The notes under the pieces: model-generated
Database searches by the model: none
Told to the model about the DNA's origin: nothing
What the model saw: only the letters and a program-made list of their open reading frames with translations
Position numbers and translations under genes: made by a program
Part shown: positions 35,523-45,185 of the stretch, piece by piece
Layout of the letters: the number at the start of each line of letters is the position of its first letter
Position numbering within the stretch: position 1 is the first letter of the stretch
NCBI RefSeq assembly: GCF_014203045.1
Contig: NZ_JACHIF010000002.1
Coordinates: forward strand, 496,001 to 560,000
DNA length: 64,000 nucleotides
Direction of reading: 5' to 3'
From: Prosthecobacter dejongeii
Lineage (GTDB): Bacteria > Verrucomicrobiota > Verrucomicrobiia > Verrucomicrobiales > Verrucomicrobiaceae

Positions 35523-38500
35523 AGCGTTATTCTCTTATTCTTCTAGCGATCTCCAACGTCAGCTCCCTGGCTGCGGTGACACCCGAGCAGGTCGAATTCT
35601 TTGAGTCTCGCATCCGCCCCGTGCTGGCCCAGGAGTGTTATGAATGCCACAGCGAGGCCGGTAAACAAAAGGGAGGGCTGCTACTAGACTCTCGCCCAGG
35701 CTGGCTAGCGGGTGGAGACAGTGGAGCGGCGATTAAGCCTGGAGATCTAGGATCATCCTTGTTGTTAGACTCCATTAAGCACACGCATGATGACCTGAAG
35801 ATGCCAAAAAACGGCGCAAAGCTGGATGACAGTGTAATCGCTGATTTTGAAAAGTGGATTATCGAAGGTGCTTATGATCCGCGTGACAAAGCCCCCTCTG
35901 CAGCGCAGCTAGCTAAGGAGACAGACTGGACTGCCGTGCTGGAGAGACGTAAACAGTGGTGGTGCTTTCAACCCGTCAAATCGGGTGTGTTAAATGGGAA
36001 TGAAGATGCACAGCAAGTGGCCACAGAGATTGATCGGCAGCTTCTAACGAAGCTGAAAACAGAAGGTCTAGACCCAGCGGCACCCGCCGATGCCGCAAAG
36101 CTGATCCGTCGCGCCAGCTTTATCCTCACGGGCCTACCACCCACTCCAGAGCAAGTTCGAGCTTTTACTGCAGAATTTGAAAGTTCACCGAAAGCTTATG
36201 AGCAGCTTCTGGATCGTCTCTTTGCCAGCTCTGCTTATGGAGAACGCTGGGCTCGACATTGGCTTGACTGGGTGCGCTACGCGGAAAGTTATGGAAGCGA
36301 AGGTGATCCTCGCATCCCTTATGCTTGGCGTTACCGGGACTATGTGATCCGAGCTTTCAATGACGATGTGCCTTACCCGCAGATGGTGAAGGAAGCCATT
36401 GCTGGAGATCTTTTAGCGAAGCCTCGAATCAAAAATGGACTGAATGAAAGTGCGCTGGGCATCGGCCAATTGCGAATGGTGTTGCACGGATTTTCACCCA
36501 CAGATTCTTTGGATGAATTGGTGACTTTCACGGACAATCAGATTGATACCGTAACGAAGACTTTTCAGGCCTTGACCGTTTCATGTGCACGTTGCCATAA
36601 CCATAAGTTTGACGCCATCAGCCAAGCTGATTTTTACTCTTTATATGGTATTTTTACGAGCACGAAGCCGGCGGTGGTGGATGTGAATCCTCCCGATCTA
36701 GGACAGTCTCAGCGTGAAGAAATGAAGAAGTTAAAGCAGGAGATCAAAGCCGTCATGGCTTCTGCTTGGATGCAGGCAGTGGAAGGGATCCCTACCAAAT
36801 CACTGCCTGATCAGAGAGCGAAACCCAAGACGACAAAAGTGTGGGATCTCCATCAAGAATCTTGGTATCTGGACGGGCAGGGGCTCAAACAAGGGGTGAC
36901 TGCGGCGGGAGAATTCAGTCTGGAACACGAAGGCCAGGGGATCATCGCCCGTATTTATCCAAGGGGTTTATTCAGTGATCTGCTTTCGACTCAAGATCGC
37001 GCCATTGCGATGTCACCACGATTTAAAAACGAGGGCGGTTTTCTTTGGATGCGTGTGGCCGGTGGTGGTGGTGTGAAGGCGAAGTATATAGTGCAAAATT
37101 ATCCGCGCACAGGCACGGTGCATCGGGCTAAAGAGCTGAAAGAGGACGGGGATGCTGTTTTGGGCTGGCATAAGCTAGATCTCAACTATTGGAAGGGAGA
37201 CGATCTCTTTTTGCAGATGGCAACTGTGGCGGACATGCCCGCAGAGACGAAGGAGGATGCACGCTCTTGGTTTGGCATTACTGAAGCGTTTGTGACTGCC
37301 ACGGACGAAGCGCCTCCAAGCACACTGATCGGGGGTGATCCGCGTGAAGCCGTAGCTGCCTGGAAAACGGGTGCAATGACGGATGCGCAGGCGGAGTTGC
37401 TAGGTTCTTTGTTACGCCAGGGTCAGCTTCCGAATGATGTGAGGAGTGTTCCTGAAGCGGCTACGCTGATGAAACGTTATCGGGAGATGGAGGCGAAGCT
37501 GCCACAGCCTACACGAGCCCCTGGGGTTCTAGAGGCTGATAGCTATGATGCTGCATTGTTTGTTCGCGGTGATCACAAGCAGCCTGCTGAGATCGTCGCG
37601 CGTCGGTTTCTTGATGGCATCAATCCGACTCCGTATAAGACCAAGAGCAGTGGGCGACTGGAGCTGGCGCAAAGCCTCACCGATGCGGCCAATCCTTTAA
37701 CCTCGCGGGTGATGGTGAATCGTTTGTGGCATCATGTTTTTGGTCGTGGAATCGTGGGCACGACGGATAACTTTGGTCGGCTCGGTGAGTTGCCTTCGCA
37801 TCCGGAATTGCTCGATGCTCTCGCCACGCACTTTCAAAAAAGTGGCGGGAGCCTAAAAGCGACGATCAAAGCACTGATGTTGACGGAAGCTTTCCGACGT
37901 GGCGATAAAGGATCTGAACAGGCTGAACAGAAAGATCCGGAGAACAAGCTGCTGAGCCACTGGTCTGTCCGGCGCCTGGAGGCGGAGTCTATTCGCGATA
38001 GCATCCTCCTACTCTCCGGGAAGCTGGATCCGCAAATGTATGGCGAACCTGTGTATGGGAAGGATGGACGTCGCAGTATCTATGTGGGAGTCATCCGAAA
38101 CAGCCTGGAGCCCTTTTTAAACGCCTTTGACATGCCGGTGCCGTCCAGCACGCGAGGGCGGCGAGATGTGACAAATGTACCTGCCCAATCTCTGGCCTTG
38201 CTGAATGATCCCACGATTATTAATTGGAGTGGAAATTGGGCTCGACGTGCCCTGGTCGAGCCTAACGATGAAGCACGTGTGAACCAGATGTTCATGCAGG
38301 CGCTGGGAAGGCAGGCAACGAAACAAGAGTTCCTAGCGAGTCAGGCCTTTGTTCAACGATCCGCAGCTTTTGCACTCCAGCAGCGATCTGAAATCGCGAC
38401 ATTAGAAGCGAAACATACGGATCTCCAAAAACGCATCCAAGAGATCCTTTATCCTGTGCGTGCCAAGCTGTCGCAGGAAAAGCCCTTCGCTAACGTTGCC

Positions 38501-39328
38501 GATGCGCCACTGCCTTATGCCGAGTGGACTTTTGAAGACGGAACGGATGATTCACTCAATCGCCTGCCATTAAAGTTGGAAGGTCGTGCAAAGATCAAAG
38601 ATGGAGCGCTGATGTTGGATGGGCGCACAGCATTTGCGCGGAGTGCACCGTTAACCAAAAGTCTGGAAGATAAGACTTTAGAGGCCTGGGTGGTCTTGGA
38701 TACCTTGGATCAAAAAGGCGGTGGGGTGCTTACCTTACAGGATCGTCGCGGAAGTGTGTTTGATGCCATCGTGTATGCAGAGCGTGCTCCTCAGGAGTGG
38801 CTGTCTGGCAGTAACAATCACCGTCGCACGCAAGAGTTCGGTGGAGCCGCAGATACGGAAGCGGATAAACGCACGGTGCACATTGCCATCACTTATCAAG
38901 GCAGCAAAGTCACTGGCTATCGCGATGGACAGCCTTATGGTGAATCATACACAAATAAGGAGGTGAGCCAGTTTGAGGCAGGCGACGCTGAGGTGCTACT
39001 GGGCTGCCGCCACGGTGCCCCTGGGGGAAATCGCATGCTGCGAGGGCGCATCTTGCGGGCAAGACTTTATGACCGGGCTCTGACAGATAAAGAGATAGCC
39101 CTTTCTCGTCACTTGGAAGGTTCAACAGTGAGCGAACGTGATGTGCTAAATGCCCTTAGCGAAGGACAGCGTAAAGATCTGGAAAAAGCTAAAAGCGAAC
39201 TGAATGAGGTGATGGGGAATCTAACTCGCCTAACTGAAAATGCTGAATCATTGGACCCTACTAAAGCTGGTTGGGAAAGTCTGGCCCTCTCACTCATTAA
39301 TCTAAAAGAATTTCTTTACCTGAGATGA
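35519..39328 (+). CDS. Secreted cytochrome-domain DUF1549/DUF1553 protein with LamG domain
   Basis: A 1269-residue protein with a signal peptide ending near SLAAV. Residues of about 22-120 are a planctomycete-type cytochrome c domain with the haem motif CYECH. DUF1549 follows ([20 protein letters not shown]) with a second CxxCH in [18 protein letters not shown]1553 contains [20 protein letters not shown] and [20 protein letters not shown]. Residues of about 1000-1200 form a laminin-G-like lectin module ([40 protein letters not shown]). The chain ends in helices closing with [15 protein letters not shown]. It probably attacks or processes an external polymer. Starts overlap on both sides. Confidence 0.88.
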   Translation: MKRYSLILLAISNVSSLAAVTPEQVEFFESRIRPVLAQECYECHSEAGKQKGGLLLDSRPGWLAGGDSGAAIKPGDLGSSLLLDSIKHTHDDLKMPKNGAKLDDSVIADFEKWIIEGAYDPRDKAPSAAQLAKETDWTAVLERRKQWWCFQPVKSGVLNGNEDAQQVATEIDRQLLTKLKTEGLDPAAPADAAKLIRRASFILTGLPPTPEQVRAFTAEFESSPKAYEQLLDRLFASSAYGERWARHWLDWVRYAESYGSEGDPRIPYAWRYRDYVIRAFNDDVPYPQMVKEAIAGDLLAKPRIKNGLNESALGIGQLRMVLHGFSPTDSLDELVTFTDNQIDTVTKTFQALTVSCARCHNHKFDAISQADFYSLYGIFTSTKPAVVDVNPPDLGQSQREEMKKLKQEIKAVMASAWMQAVEGIPTKSLPDQRAKPKTTKVWDLHQESWYLDGQGLKQGVTAAGEFSLEHEGQGIIARIYPRGLFSDLLSTQDRAIAMSPRFKNEGGFLWMRVAGGGGVKAKYIVQNYPRTGTVHRAKELKEDGDAVLGWHKLDLNYWKGDDLFLQMATVADMPAETKEDARSWFGITEAFVTATDEAPPSTLIGGDPREAVAAWKTGAMTDAQAELLGSLLRQGQLPNDVRSVPEAATLMKRYREMEAKLPQPTRAPGVLEADSYDAALFVRGDHKQPAEIVARRFLDGINPTPYKTKSSGRLELAQSLTDAANPLTSRVMVNRLWHHVFGRGIVGTTDNFGRLGELPSHPELLDALATHFQKSGGSLKATIKALMLTEAFRRGDKGSEQAEQKDPENKLLSHWSVRRLEAESIRDSILLLSGKLDPQMYGEPVYGKDGRRSIYVGVIRNSLEPFLNAFDMPVPSSTRGRRDVTNVPAQSLALLNDPTIINWSGNWARRALVEPNDEARVNQMFMQALGRQATKQEFLASQAFVQRSAAFALQQRSEIATLEAKHTDLQKRIQEILYPVRAKLSQEKPFANVADAPLPYAEWTFEDGTDDSLNRLPLKLEGRAKIKDGALMLDGRTAFARSAPLTKSLEDKTLEAWVVLDTLDQKGGGVLTLQDRRGSVFDAIVYAERAPQEWLSGSNNHRRTQEFGGAADTEADKRTVHIAITYQGSKVTGYRDGQPYGESYTNKEVSQFEAGDAEVLLGCRHGAPGGNRMLRGRILRARLYDRALTDKEIALSRHLEGSTVSERDVLNALSEGQRKDLEKAKSELNEVMGNLTRLTENAESLDPTKAGWESLALSLINLKEFLYLR

Positions 39329-40740
39329 ATCCTTACCTCACACGTCGTCAGCTTCTTTCAAGGACATCCTCGGGCTTTGGGCTTGCTGCTCTGAGTGGGC
39401 TCATGGCGGAACAAGCCAGGGCAGATTCGGCAGTGCATCGGGCACGAAAGATCGCGCCGAAAGCACGCAGCGTCATTTTCTGCTACATGAGTGGTGGCGT
39501 GTCTCAGGTGGACTCGTTTGACCCCAAACCGACTTTGGAAAAGTATGCGGGCAAGCCGCCACCCTTTGCCACAGCGAGGACCCAATTTAACAATGATGGG
39601 GTAATTCAGCCCTCGCATTGGGGTTTCAAAAATTATGGGCAAAGTGGCTTGCCTGTGAGCGATCTTTTTCCCCACATGGGTAGTGTAGCGGATGAACTGG
39701 CCGTGGTGCGTAGCATGACGGCGAAGTTTAGCGAACACGCTCAGGGAAACTTTTTCATGCACACGGGCTTCCCTTTTGTGGGCTATCCGAGCGCTGGAGC
39801 ATGGACGAGTTATGGCCTGGGCACGGAGTCAAAGGATCTGCCTGGATATGTGGTGCTGCAGAGTGGTGGTGCCACGGCTCCGCATGGCGGCGTAGGGCTG
39901 TTTGGGAATGGATTTCTGCCTGCGCAGCACCAGGCTTCAATCATCAAAGCAGATAGCAGCGAACCTGTGCGCAATATTCAACCTCGCGAGGCGGCGATGC
40001 TGCAACGACAACGCCTGGATTTCATTGGCGAGATGGACCAGAGTTTTCTAGGTGAACTCGGAGCGAATAGCCAAGTGGAGGCTGCTATTCAAAACTACGA
40101 AATGGCCTGGCGCATGCAGGCGGCGGTACCTGAACTCTGCGACATCCGGGGGGAGACGGAAGCGACGAAAAAAATGTATGGCATGGATGGGCCTGAAAGT
40201 TCCCGCACTGCCTATGCACGGCAGTGTCTGCTGGCACGGCGGCTGGTGGAGCGTGGGGTGCGTTTTGTTGAGCTTAGCTGCTTAGCGCAAAACATCGGCG
40301 GTGGTCAGGCAGCGAACCCTTGGGATCAACATGGCGCTCTGAAGAGCGGTCATGGCAAGATGGCGCATCAGGTGGACCAGCCCATTGCCGCTTTGATCAA
40401 GGATTTGAAATCGCGCGGTCTATTGGATAGCACGTTGGTGGTCTGGGCAGGCGAGTTTGGGCGCACACCCTTTGCTCAAGGCAGCGATGGCCGTGATCAT
40501 GATCCTTACGGCTTCAGCATCTGGATGGCTGGTGGTGGCATCAAAGGAGGGACCACCTTGGGGGAGACGGATGAGTTTGGCTACAAGGCGGTGGATAAGC
40601 CGCAAACAGTCTATGATCTCTGGGCGACGGTGCTGCACCTGATGGGCGTGGATCATGAACAACTAACTTACCTTTTCAGTGGGCGAAACGTGCGGCTGAC
40701 GGATGTACACGGTCACGTGATGCGAGAAATTCTTTCCTGA
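39325..40740 (+). CDS. DUF1501 family exported protein
   Basis: A 471-residue DUF1501 protein, partner of the preceding gene with ATGA overlap. [20 protein letters not shown] is a twin-arginine-type signal. [79 protein letters not shown] and [20 protein letters not shown] carry the family's conserved Asp/His residues. It is longer than, and clearly different from, the copy at 7069, so the two pairs are not a recent duplication. A bidirectional terminator follows. Confidence 0.88.
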   Translation: MNPYLTRRQLLSRTSSGFGLAALSGLMAEQARADSAVHRARKIAPKARSVIFCYMSGGVSQVDSFDPKPTLEKYAGKPPPFATARTQFNNDGVIQPSHWGFKNYGQSGLPVSDLFPHMGSVADELAVVRSMTAKFSEHAQGNFFMHTGFPFVGYPSAGAWTSYGLGTESKDLPGYVVLQSGGATAPHGGVGLFGNGFLPAQHQASIIKADSSEPVRNIQPREAAMLQRQRLDFIGEMDQSFLGELGANSQVEAAIQNYEMAWRMQAAVPELCDIRGETEATKKMYGMDGPESSRTAYARQCLLARRLVERGVRFVELSCLAQNIGGGQAANPWDQHGALKSGHGKMAHQVDQPIAALIKDLKSRGLLDSTLVVWAGEFGRTPFAQGSDGRDHDPYGFSIWMAGGGIKGGTTLGETDEFGYKAVDKPQTVYDLWATVLHLMGVDHEQLTYLFSGRNVRLTDVHGHVMREILS

Positions 40741-40748
40741 GACGAGAC

Positions 40749-40787
40749 AAAAAACCGCACCTGAGTCTCCCTCAGGTACGGTTTTGC
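40749..40787. terminator. Bidirectional terminator between the DUF1501 gene and ferritin
   Basis: AAAACCG-C-ACCTGAG pairs with CTCAGGT-A-CGGTTTT around a TCTCC loop, with one mismatch. The A-run and T-run at the ends make it work on both strands, as expected between convergent genes. Confidence 0.85.
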
Positions 40788-40805
40788 CTAACAAGAATTA
40801 GGTGC

Positions 40806-41336
40806 TCATTTACCGTGTCCGCCGTGACCCCCTGAGCCCGTAGGGCTCTGCCGCTGGGCGGCTTCGCGATCCAAGACGAGCAAGCTGGCTGGATCTGTGC
40901 CAGCAAGTCTCAGGCGGTCCAGCATGTCACGAACTGTTTTTTCTTCTTCGATCTGTTCGTTTAGGAACCAGAGAAGGAGATTCTTGGATGAGTGATCCTT
41001 GACCTGCTCTGCTACGTCATAAAGATCGTTGATCTGCTGAGTGACCAACTGTTCTTGTTTGAGGCTGTGTTCAAAGACATCAATGGGAGATTCGAAGGTG
41101 GCTTTTGGCTGAGCGATGGGCTGAAGAACGACCACGGCATCACGATCCACCACGTATTGGTAGAACTTCAAGGCATGCATGGTTTCCTCACGGCTCTGAT
41201 TAAACATCCAGCTAGCAAAGCCCATGTAGGGGGTCTGCTCGAACCACGCAGCCATGGCGAGGTAAACGTAGCTAGAAGACATTTCATTGTTGATCTGCTC
41301 ATTGAGCAGTTGGGTCAGTTTGGGATTCAAGGTCAT
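40806..41336 (-). CDS. ftnA: Ferritin
   Basis: A 176-residue non-haem ferritin that stores iron in a 24-subunit shell. The first helix has NNEMSSSYVYLAMAAWFEQ (ferroxidase Glu and Tyr), the second has SREETMHALKFYQYV (Glu and His ligands), and EHSLKQEQLVTQQI and NEQIEEEKTVRDML supply the remaining Glu ligands. The tail ends GSGGHGGHGK, a His/Gly extension not part of the fold. It is a monocistronic-looking gene, separated by 168 bases from the FAD enzyme upstream. Confidence 0.93.
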   Translation of the reverse strand: MTLNPKLTQLLNEQINNEMSSSYVYLAMAAWFEQTPYMGFASWMFNQSREETMHALKFYQYVVDRDAVVVLQPIAQPKATFESPIDVFEHSLKQEQLVTQQINDLYDVAEQVKDHSSKNLLLWFLNEQIEEEKTVRDMLDRLRLAGTDPASLLVLDREAAQRQSPTGSGGHGGHGK

Positions 41337-41504
41337 AATCTAAGATGGTTTGCGGGTGGCTGATGTGATTCAAAAGGCAATACGGATCTAAAGCAAGTTT
41401 TGGATGGCCTTGCCCCCTACATGTTGATGGGAATCAATCGCATGATGAGTCTGGGTTTCGCTCATGCATTCGTCTTCAGGCTACCTGCCTTTTGGCGGAT
41501 CCCG

Positions 41505-43067
41505 TTAACCTAACCACTGCTGGATAGCCTGTCCGGTGAGGATGCCGCGCGTGTAAGCTTCCTCAAAAAGAGACATGCCACTCATGTCAGAATGGGCATA
41601 GAAAAGCGGCGGTGCTTGTAGTAGCATTTGCGCGCGTTCAGGCCCCCAGATGAAACCGGGATCTGGGCGGATCATGCCATGGCCCCAGAGCCAGACATCG
41701 GTCTGTTGCACATGATGAGTGAGATCTGGATGGGCAGCTTGCAGACTGCTGAGTGCGCGCTGAGACCACTGCGCATGACTCTGCTGTTGCATCCACTGTC
41801 GGGCTTGTGCCGGTGGCTGATCACAGAGCGCTTCATAGTGTGTGATGACGGTGGCCTGAGGGACAGCCGTAAGGTTTTGATGCGTGGCATTGATGTAGCC
41901 AAGTGTGGGGCCCTGATAAATCACACTGTCCCAGGCGGGTAGCACGCCGGGGCTTGGGGGTAGCTCATCCAAGGTGAGATTGGTGACCACCCAGGGGGCG
42001 TAATTGAGGGCGAGTGGCTTGAGTCCCGGCACAATGCGCTGTGCGATGAAACGCGGCATGGCGCAAAGAGCCGCCCGGCTTTCATAACGAATGACTTCAC
42101 CTGTGTGGCTTTGGAGAATATCTGTTAAAACGCGATCACGCTCTGGCTGCATGTGCAGCACGATGCTGCCTGTGTGTAGGCGCTCACGGAGAGGTTTAAC
42201 CAATTGTTTGACCAAGTATCCATTGCCTTCAGGCCAAGTGAGCACTGTACTGCGAGTGGCATTTGCAGCCTCACCACTGCGGCTGGCGAAGTAATGAATA
42301 CCTGCCCAGGCGGAGACTTGCTGGAGTGTCCCGCCAAAGTCATCTCGGCAGGCGTAGTCCACATACCAACGCAGGGGCTTTGTCGTCCAACCTTGCTGAC
42401 TCATCCATGCATCCATCGTCAGGAGGTCAAGTGCAAGGAGGTCTGGATCCCGTGGGCTGCGATCTAGGGGAAGGGTAAAGGAGTGTTTCGCCTGCCATTG
42501 CTGAATGGCAGCATCAAAAGCGGCAAATTCCTCGCGCTCGCGTTGAGTCAGCCCGGTGACAGGTTGAAGGCCGTTTTCCCATTGGCCATGAATGAAAAGC
42601 CGCTCATGGGGTGCGTGACAGAGAGCCAGTTCATCGTAGATAGGACGCCCCGCTGCATCGTGACCGAGGATCAAGCCGAGCTCCTCAAAAAAAGCGAGGA
42701 CTTCATGGCAATCTCGACCTGGCAAAGGCACATAATGCGCTCCCCACGGATATCCCGAAACTGAATTGCTCCCTGAGGCCGAGTTACCTCCAGCATGGGC
42801 TTCCAAATCGAGCACAACAAAGGCTTCGAGCCCCTGTTTTTGCAACTGATGAGCCGCTGCCAAACCTGCGATGCCTGCGCCTGCAATCACAATGTCCGTT
42901 TTGACGGTGCGTGTCGGTGTCGGTATCCCTTTAAGGTCTCGCAGGCGGTGGCCGATGCTGGCTGCAGCTCCGACGATACTTCCGGGCATGGTTTGCCGTG
43001 GGGCGCAAGAGCCCGTGAGCAATGCTGGGGCTGCGACACTGGCCTGGAGAAAACGACGACGATTCAT
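41505..43067 (-). CDS. Tat-exported FAD-dependent amine oxidase-like enzyme, probable lipoprotein
   Basis: A 520-residue flavoprotein. MNRRRFLQASVAAPALLTGS is a twin-arginine signal (RRRFLQAS), and LLTGSC looks like a lipobox, so a folded, FAD-loaded, lipid-anchored periplasmic enzyme is likely. The FAD dinucleotide motif is DIVIAGAGIAGLAAAHQLQK followed by an Asp/Glu-ending strand and GGNSASG. The C-terminal part (RPDPGFIWGPERAQML, EEAYTRGILTGQAIQQWL) is typical of the flavin amine oxidase fold. It starts 42 bases after the spermidine-synthase-like gene, which suggests an amine, possibly a polyamine, as substrate. Confidence 0.75.
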   Translation of the reverse strand: MNRRRFLQASVAAPALLTGSCAPRQTMPGSIVGAAASIGHRLRDLKGIPTPTRTVKTDIVIAGAGIAGLAAAHQLQKQGLEAFVVLDLEAHAGGNSASGSNSVSGYPWGAHYVPLPGRDCHEVLAFFEELGLILGHDAAGRPIYDELALCHAPHERLFIHGQWENGLQPVTGLTQREREEFAAFDAAIQQWQAKHSFTLPLDRSPRDPDLLALDLLTMDAWMSQQGWTTKPLRWYVDYACRDDFGGTLQQVSAWAGIHYFASRSGEAANATRSTVLTWPEGNGYLVKQLVKPLRERLHTGSIVLHMQPERDRVLTDILQSHTGEVIRYESRAALCAMPRFIAQRIVPGLKPLALNYAPWVVTNLTLDELPPSPGVLPAWDSVIYQGPTLGYINATHQNLTAVPQATVITHYEALCDQPPAQARQWMQQQSHAQWSQRALSSLQAAHPDLTHHVQQTDVWLWGHGMIRPDPGFIWGPERAQMLLQAPPLFYAHSDMSGMSLFEEAYTRGILTGQAIQQWLG

Positions 43068-43109
43068 GCGATGATCACAAGAAAAAGGGAATCTATGTCG
43101 AGGCGTGAT

Positions 43110-44606
43110 TCATCGAGCCCAGTCGTCTTCAAAGTAGTGCACAAGCGCCTGATTATTGAGGCGATTGATTTCCGTTTCCACCCGAGCCATGTCGGGGGGG
43201 AATTGAGGGAGTTGACTCAGCACTTCTTCATTGATGAAGCGCAGGCCCTCGGGGAGGATCGCGGGACCACTCAACGGCTGACGAAAAGCCAAAATGAAAC
43301 CCCATTCGCCGAAGCTGGGGACGAGAGCGTGATAAGGCTCCGTCTGGAGGCCGCAAGCTCTCAAGGTGGCATCCACACACCAGAAGGACTGACGTGCGAC
43401 AAAAGGGGAGGTGCTTTGCACGACCAGGGCTGAATCAGAAGTCATCACCTTCAGCAGGCGCTGGTAAAAGGTGGTGGAATAGAGTTTGCCGAGGGAAAAA
43501 TTGGAAGGGTCTGGAAAGTCAATGATGACAAAGTCGAAGGGTTCATGCTTTTCCGCTAGCCAGGCAAAGGCATCGGCATTTTCCACCTTCACGCGCGGGG
43601 ATTTTAGAGCTCCTGCGTTTTGCTGGCTAAGCATGGCATTGCTGGAAAAAAGCTCTGTCATGGCGGGGTCGAGATCCACCAGCGTGATGCTTTCCACTCG
43701 GGGGTAACGCAGCGCCTCACGTGCAGCGAGTCCATCCCCACCCCCAAGAATGAGGATGCGCCTAGCCTGTGGCAGTCGCGATAAACCTGGGTGAACGAGC
43801 GCCTCATGGTAGCGGTATTCGTCCCTGCTGCTGAACTGGAGATTGCTGTTGAGGTAGAGACGCATTTCTTCCTTCCTTTTGGTTAGAACGATGCGCTGAT
43901 AAGGCGTGGAGTCTGCGTAAATGACCGGATCTGGAAACGCTGCATACTCTCCCCAACGGGTGATTTCACTGCCATGGATAAACCCTGCGATGAGTATGCC
44001 TGCAACACTGAGCCCCATGACCCAATGCACGCGCAGACGAGGGATTTCATGCTTCAGCATGATGAGGGCTAGGATCCCCACGGCTGTATTGATGAGGCCA
44101 AACAAAAAGGCTGAACGAACGAGGCCTAGGTGGGGGACGAGAACTAACGGAAACAGCAGAGAGGCAAGCAAGGCCCCGATGTAGTCGAAACTGAAGACAT
44201 TCGAGACTAGATCTTTAAAGGCGAACCGACCTTCTAGAATGCGTAGCAGCAGGGGTATCTCTAGTCCTACAAAGGTGCCGATGAGGAAGACGATGCTGTA
44301 AAGGGGAATGCGAAAAGAGATGGTCCAGCCAAAAATCAAAAATAGGATGGAGGCCGAGCAACCGCCAAGCAGAGCAATGAGAAACTCGACCCGAATGAAG
44401 GTGCCAATCAGGTTATTCGTGACAAAGCGTGAAAGGTAAGACCCCACGCCCATGGCAAAGAGATAGACCCCAATAATGGTGGAGAATTGGGTGACAGAAT
44501 CTCCCAATAAGTAGGAGGCGAGGGTGCCCGCAATGAGCTCATAAACCAAACCGCAAGTCGCGATGGCAAAGACGGAGAGCAGTAGGAGCCAAGGGCGTGC
44601 GTTCAT
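43110..44606 (-). CDS. Membrane-anchored spermidine/spermine synthase-like protein
   Basis: A 498-residue fusion. Residues of about 1-220 hold seven or so membrane helices (LLSVFAIATCGLVYELIAGT, IIGVYLFAMGVGSYLSRF, IPLYSIVFLIGTFVGLEI and others). The C-terminal half is a polyamine aminopropyltransferase fold: ILILGGGDGLAAREALRYP is the SAM-type loop, SITLVDLDPAM binds the ribose, and FDFVIIDFPDPSNFSLGKLYS holds the DxxDP-like catalytic segment. Usual soluble SpeE has about 290 residues. Fusions of this type tend to travel with DUF350 and DUF4178 genes, as here. No S-adenosylmethionine decarboxylase is in the window. Confidence 0.82.
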   Translation of the reverse strand: MNARPWLLLLSVFAIATCGLVYELIAGTLASYLLGDSVTQFSTIIGVYLFAMGVGSYLSRFVTNNLIGTFIRVEFLIALLGGCSASILFLIFGWTISFRIPLYSIVFLIGTFVGLEIPLLLRILEGRFAFKDLVSNVFSFDYIGALLASLLFPLVLVPHLGLVRSAFLFGLINTAVGILALIMLKHEIPRLRVHWVMGLSVAGILIAGFIHGSEITRWGEYAAFPDPVIYADSTPYQRIVLTKRKEEMRLYLNSNLQFSSRDEYRYHEALVHPGLSRLPQARRILILGGGDGLAAREALRYPRVESITLVDLDPAMTELFSSNAMLSQQNAGALKSPRVKVENADAFAWLAEKHEPFDFVIIDFPDPSNFSLGKLYSTTFYQRLLKVMTSDSALVVQSTSPFVARQSFWCVDATLRACGLQTEPYHALVPSFGEWGFILAFRQPLSGPAILPEGLRFINEEVLSQLPQFPPDMARVETEINRLNNQALVHYFEDDWAR

Positions 44607-44751
44607 GAACGTTGAAAATGTGCTCGGACTGAGATGCAGTCTCTCACATCATGAATGAAGAAATTTTGAGTTGCGTTGACCTTTTATAAAAAGGCCAAAG
44701 CTACTTTCAGTGGAGGCTATTGAGTCTCTACCCTCAATGGGGGAACGCTTA

Positions 44752-44955
44752 TCAATGAATCGCAGCGGCAATGATCTGGCAGATGCCGAGAGCTGCTGCG
44801 CCGACGACAATGGCTAAGGCAAGATTCTTTTCTTCGACGAGCTGTTTCCAGAGGTCATACGGCGTCAATTTATCCACAATGATGAAACCAGTGACGAAGA
44901 TGACGATGCCCAGGATGGCATAAATGATGGAATTGATGAGGATGGCGATGTCCAT
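44752..44955 (-). CDS. DUF350 small membrane protein, single unit
   Basis: A 67-residue protein with two membrane helices (NSIIYAILGIVIFVTGFIIV and LAIVVGAAALGICQIIAAAI) joined by the charged loop DKLTPYDLWKQLVEEKN. This is one DUF350 unit. YjfL-type proteins carry two or more in tandem, so this copy must oligomerise if the usual assembly is needed. Its role is unknown; a channel-like function has been suggested for the family. It lies 32 bases after the small secreted protein, within the DUF4178 cluster. Confidence 0.8.
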   Translation of the reverse strand: MDIAILINSIIYAILGIVIFVTGFIIVDKLTPYDLWKQLVEEKNLALAIVVGAAALGICQIIAAAIH

Positions 44956-44987
44956 AAAGGGTGGCGAGTGAATGTTGAGGAAGGGAA

Positions 44988-45185
44988 CTATTTATGTGAG
45001 CTGCCAAATGACCAGCCACCTCCCCCGCTGCTGCTGGAGAAGACGGAGGGGCGGTAACGGTAAGCAGTGTTGCTAAAGGCGCTGCGGTTTGCGCTGTTTT
45101 GCCAAAAAGACCAGCCGCGCGCATTCGATGTGGCGAGGAAGGCACAGGTCATTAGACCGAGAGCTGTGTAAATGGGGTGTTTCAT
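44988..45185 (-). CDS. Small secreted Ser/Gly-rich peptide
   Basis: A 65-residue protein. The first 23 residues are a signal peptide (IYTALGLMTCAFLATSNARG). The mature part of about 42 residues is rich in Ser, Gly, Trp and Tyr (WSFWQNSANRS, YRYRPSVFSSSSGGGGWSFG) and ends GSSHK. Its ATG shares one base with the stop of the DUF4178 gene (TGATG), so translation is coupled and the gene is very likely real. I know no family. In this context it is a plausible substrate or structural partner of the neighbouring enzymes. Confidence 0.6.
   Translation of the reverse strand: MKHPIYTALGLMTCAFLATSNARGWSFWQNSANRSAFSNTAYRYRPSVFSSSSGGGGWSFGSSHK

Noticed and set aside
44680-44697. Palindrome CCTTTT-ATA-AAAAGG between DUF350 and the SpeE-like gene as a terminator
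   Set aside because: AT-rich and weak, with no clear T-run on the minus strand, so it does not argue against one operon.
44860-44880. TTATCCACA word as a DnaA box
   Set aside because: A single exact match inside the DUF350 coding sequence, explained by its codons and without partners.
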